DNA of 8,200 nucleotides from Capsulimonas sp. GTDB lineage: Bacteria; Armatimonadota; Armatimonadia; Armatimonadales; Capsulimonadaceae. The DNA lies in assembly GCA_025963815.1 (NCBI GenBank), contig JAOQAA010000537.1:1-8200 (forward strand). Reading direction: 5' to 3'. Below the pieces are notes generated by a model, which was given only the letters and a program-made list of their open reading frames with translations, searched no databases and had not been told where the DNA came from. Of the stretch, positions 7,637-8,200 are shown in pieces (positions within the stretch are counted from its first letter, which is position 1; each line of letters begins with the position of its first letter). The position numbers and the translations under genes are program-made.

Positions 7637-8200
7637 TTATTTCTTCGCCGCGCCGGAGTCCACAACTTCGTCCGCAAGCCGCAGCACGGAGTTCGGGACT
7701 GTCAGGCCAAGCTCCGCTGCGGTGTCCAAGCTAACGGAAAGCATGGTTTGTCTGGGGCCGCGCACGCTGGTCTGTCCCGCCTGCGCCGAACCGTCCAGCA
7801 GAGGCGCCGCCATCTCGGCGTTCACATCGCCAAGGTCTTGTAAATTCGCGGAGAGAGCCAGCAGCGCTCCGGCGTGGACATTCGCGCTGGATGTGCCCAG
7901 GACCGGCAGTTTATGCTGCTTCGCGATTTCGAACGTGTCGGCAAGCGCCTGCGGCCCGGCCGATGCGGGGTCGACGATCAGCCAGAACGCGCCTACCGTT
8001 CCCGCCAAATCTTCCAGAGCCGCCTTGCGATCCGCGCCGGACGCCATCGCCTTCGCCACGATCTCAATGTGCAGCCGATCCGCATCCTGCCGGGCGGCGC
8101 TCAAAAAGGCGAGCGAGGTGGCGTCGCCGTCCGTATAAAGAAGCCCGACCTTGTGGATCTGGGGCAGGATCTGCTGCAGCGAATCCAGCTGCTTGCCCGC
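7637..8200 (-). CDS. ABC-type substrate-binding protein, PF04392-like (N-terminus beyond window)
   Basis: C-terminal 187 residues of a periplasmic binding protein of the ABC_sub_bind type (PF04392, the TrpX/YtfQ-unrelated family usually near 320 residues). The frame is open to base 8200, so the signal or lipoprotein peptide and about 130 residues lie outside. Visible family features in order: LLPQ-like QILPQIHKVGLLYTDGD, the hinge-proximal FWLIVDPAS, KLPVLGTSSANVHAGALLALSANLQDLG, a repeat-like AAPLLDG, and the closing AAELGLTVPNSVLRLADEVV. Such proteins bind small molecules; tryptophan and related amino acids are known for TrpX members, but nothing here fixes the ligand. No permease or ATPase is in view. 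Its position 26 bases before a dCache kinase suggests it may serve as a ligand-sensing partner of the kinase rather than, or as well as, a transport component. The family call rests on the pattern of the C-terminal lobe; function is inferred from context. Confidence 0.85.
   Translation of the reverse strand, partial: AGKQLDSLQQILPQIHKVGLLYTDGDATSLAFLSAARQDADRLHIEIVAKAMASGADRKAALEDLAGTVGAFWLIVDPASAGPQALADTFEIAKQHKLPVLGTSSANVHAGALLALSANLQDLGDVNAEMAAPLLDGSAQAGQTSVRGPRQTMLSVSLDTAAELGLTVPNSVLRLADEVVDSGAAKK

Larger units (their letters stand above)
1..8200 (-). other. Probable single operon: binding protein, kinase, regulator, two TonB receptors
   Basis: All five genes run on the minus strand with gaps of 26, 28, 17 and 35 bases, and none of the gaps holds a stem-loop with a T-run or a recognisable promoter. 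The most economical reading is one transcript that starts right of the window and continues at least to the end of receptor copy A, left of the window. The order puts sensing and signalling genes first and the outer-membrane transporters last. Co-transcription is inferred from spacing only. Confidence 0.8.

Overview
The window is one uninterrupted minus-strand gene cluster from a Gram-negative (diderm) bacterium of fairly high GC. Two outer-membrane TonB-dependent receptors, and a sensor kinase whose large domain must sit in a periplasm, require an outer membrane. The phylum cannot be fixed from this sequence: Proteobacteria, Acidobacteriota and Armatimonadota all remain possible.

Read in the direction of transcription (high to low coordinates), there are five genes. 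First is the C-terminal part of a periplasmic ABC-type substrate-binding protein of the PF04392 kind (7637-8200, start outside the window). Next is an 822-residue membrane histidine kinase with a dCache-type sensor between two long helical segments (5142-7610). It is followed by a 517-residue response regulator carrying both a GGDEF and an HD-GYP domain (3560-5113). Last come two tandem paralogous TonB-dependent receptors (1530-3542 complete; 1-1494 lacking its C-terminus beyond the window). Intergenic gaps are only 17 to 35 bases, all genes point the same way, and I see no terminator or internal promoter, so a single operon is likely.

Taken together the genes read as a ligand-responsive cyclic-di-GMP circuit linked to nutrient uptake. 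The receptors would bring a compound across the outer membrane. The binding protein and/or the dCache domain would detect it in the periplasm. The kinase would phosphorylate the regulator, whose output is synthesis and/or breakdown of c-di-GMP rather than DNA binding. The ligand is not evident. No permease or ATPase for the binding protein is visible, although one could lie beyond the right edge.

The points most worth a second look are the composition of the operon, the gap-free but unevenly diverged pair of receptors, the very long helical stalks around the kinase sensor, and a regulator with both c-di-GMP active sites intact but a degenerate GGDEF inhibitory site. There is no stretch over 300 bases without a gene, and I found no RNA genes, insertion sequences, CRISPR arrays or attachment sites.
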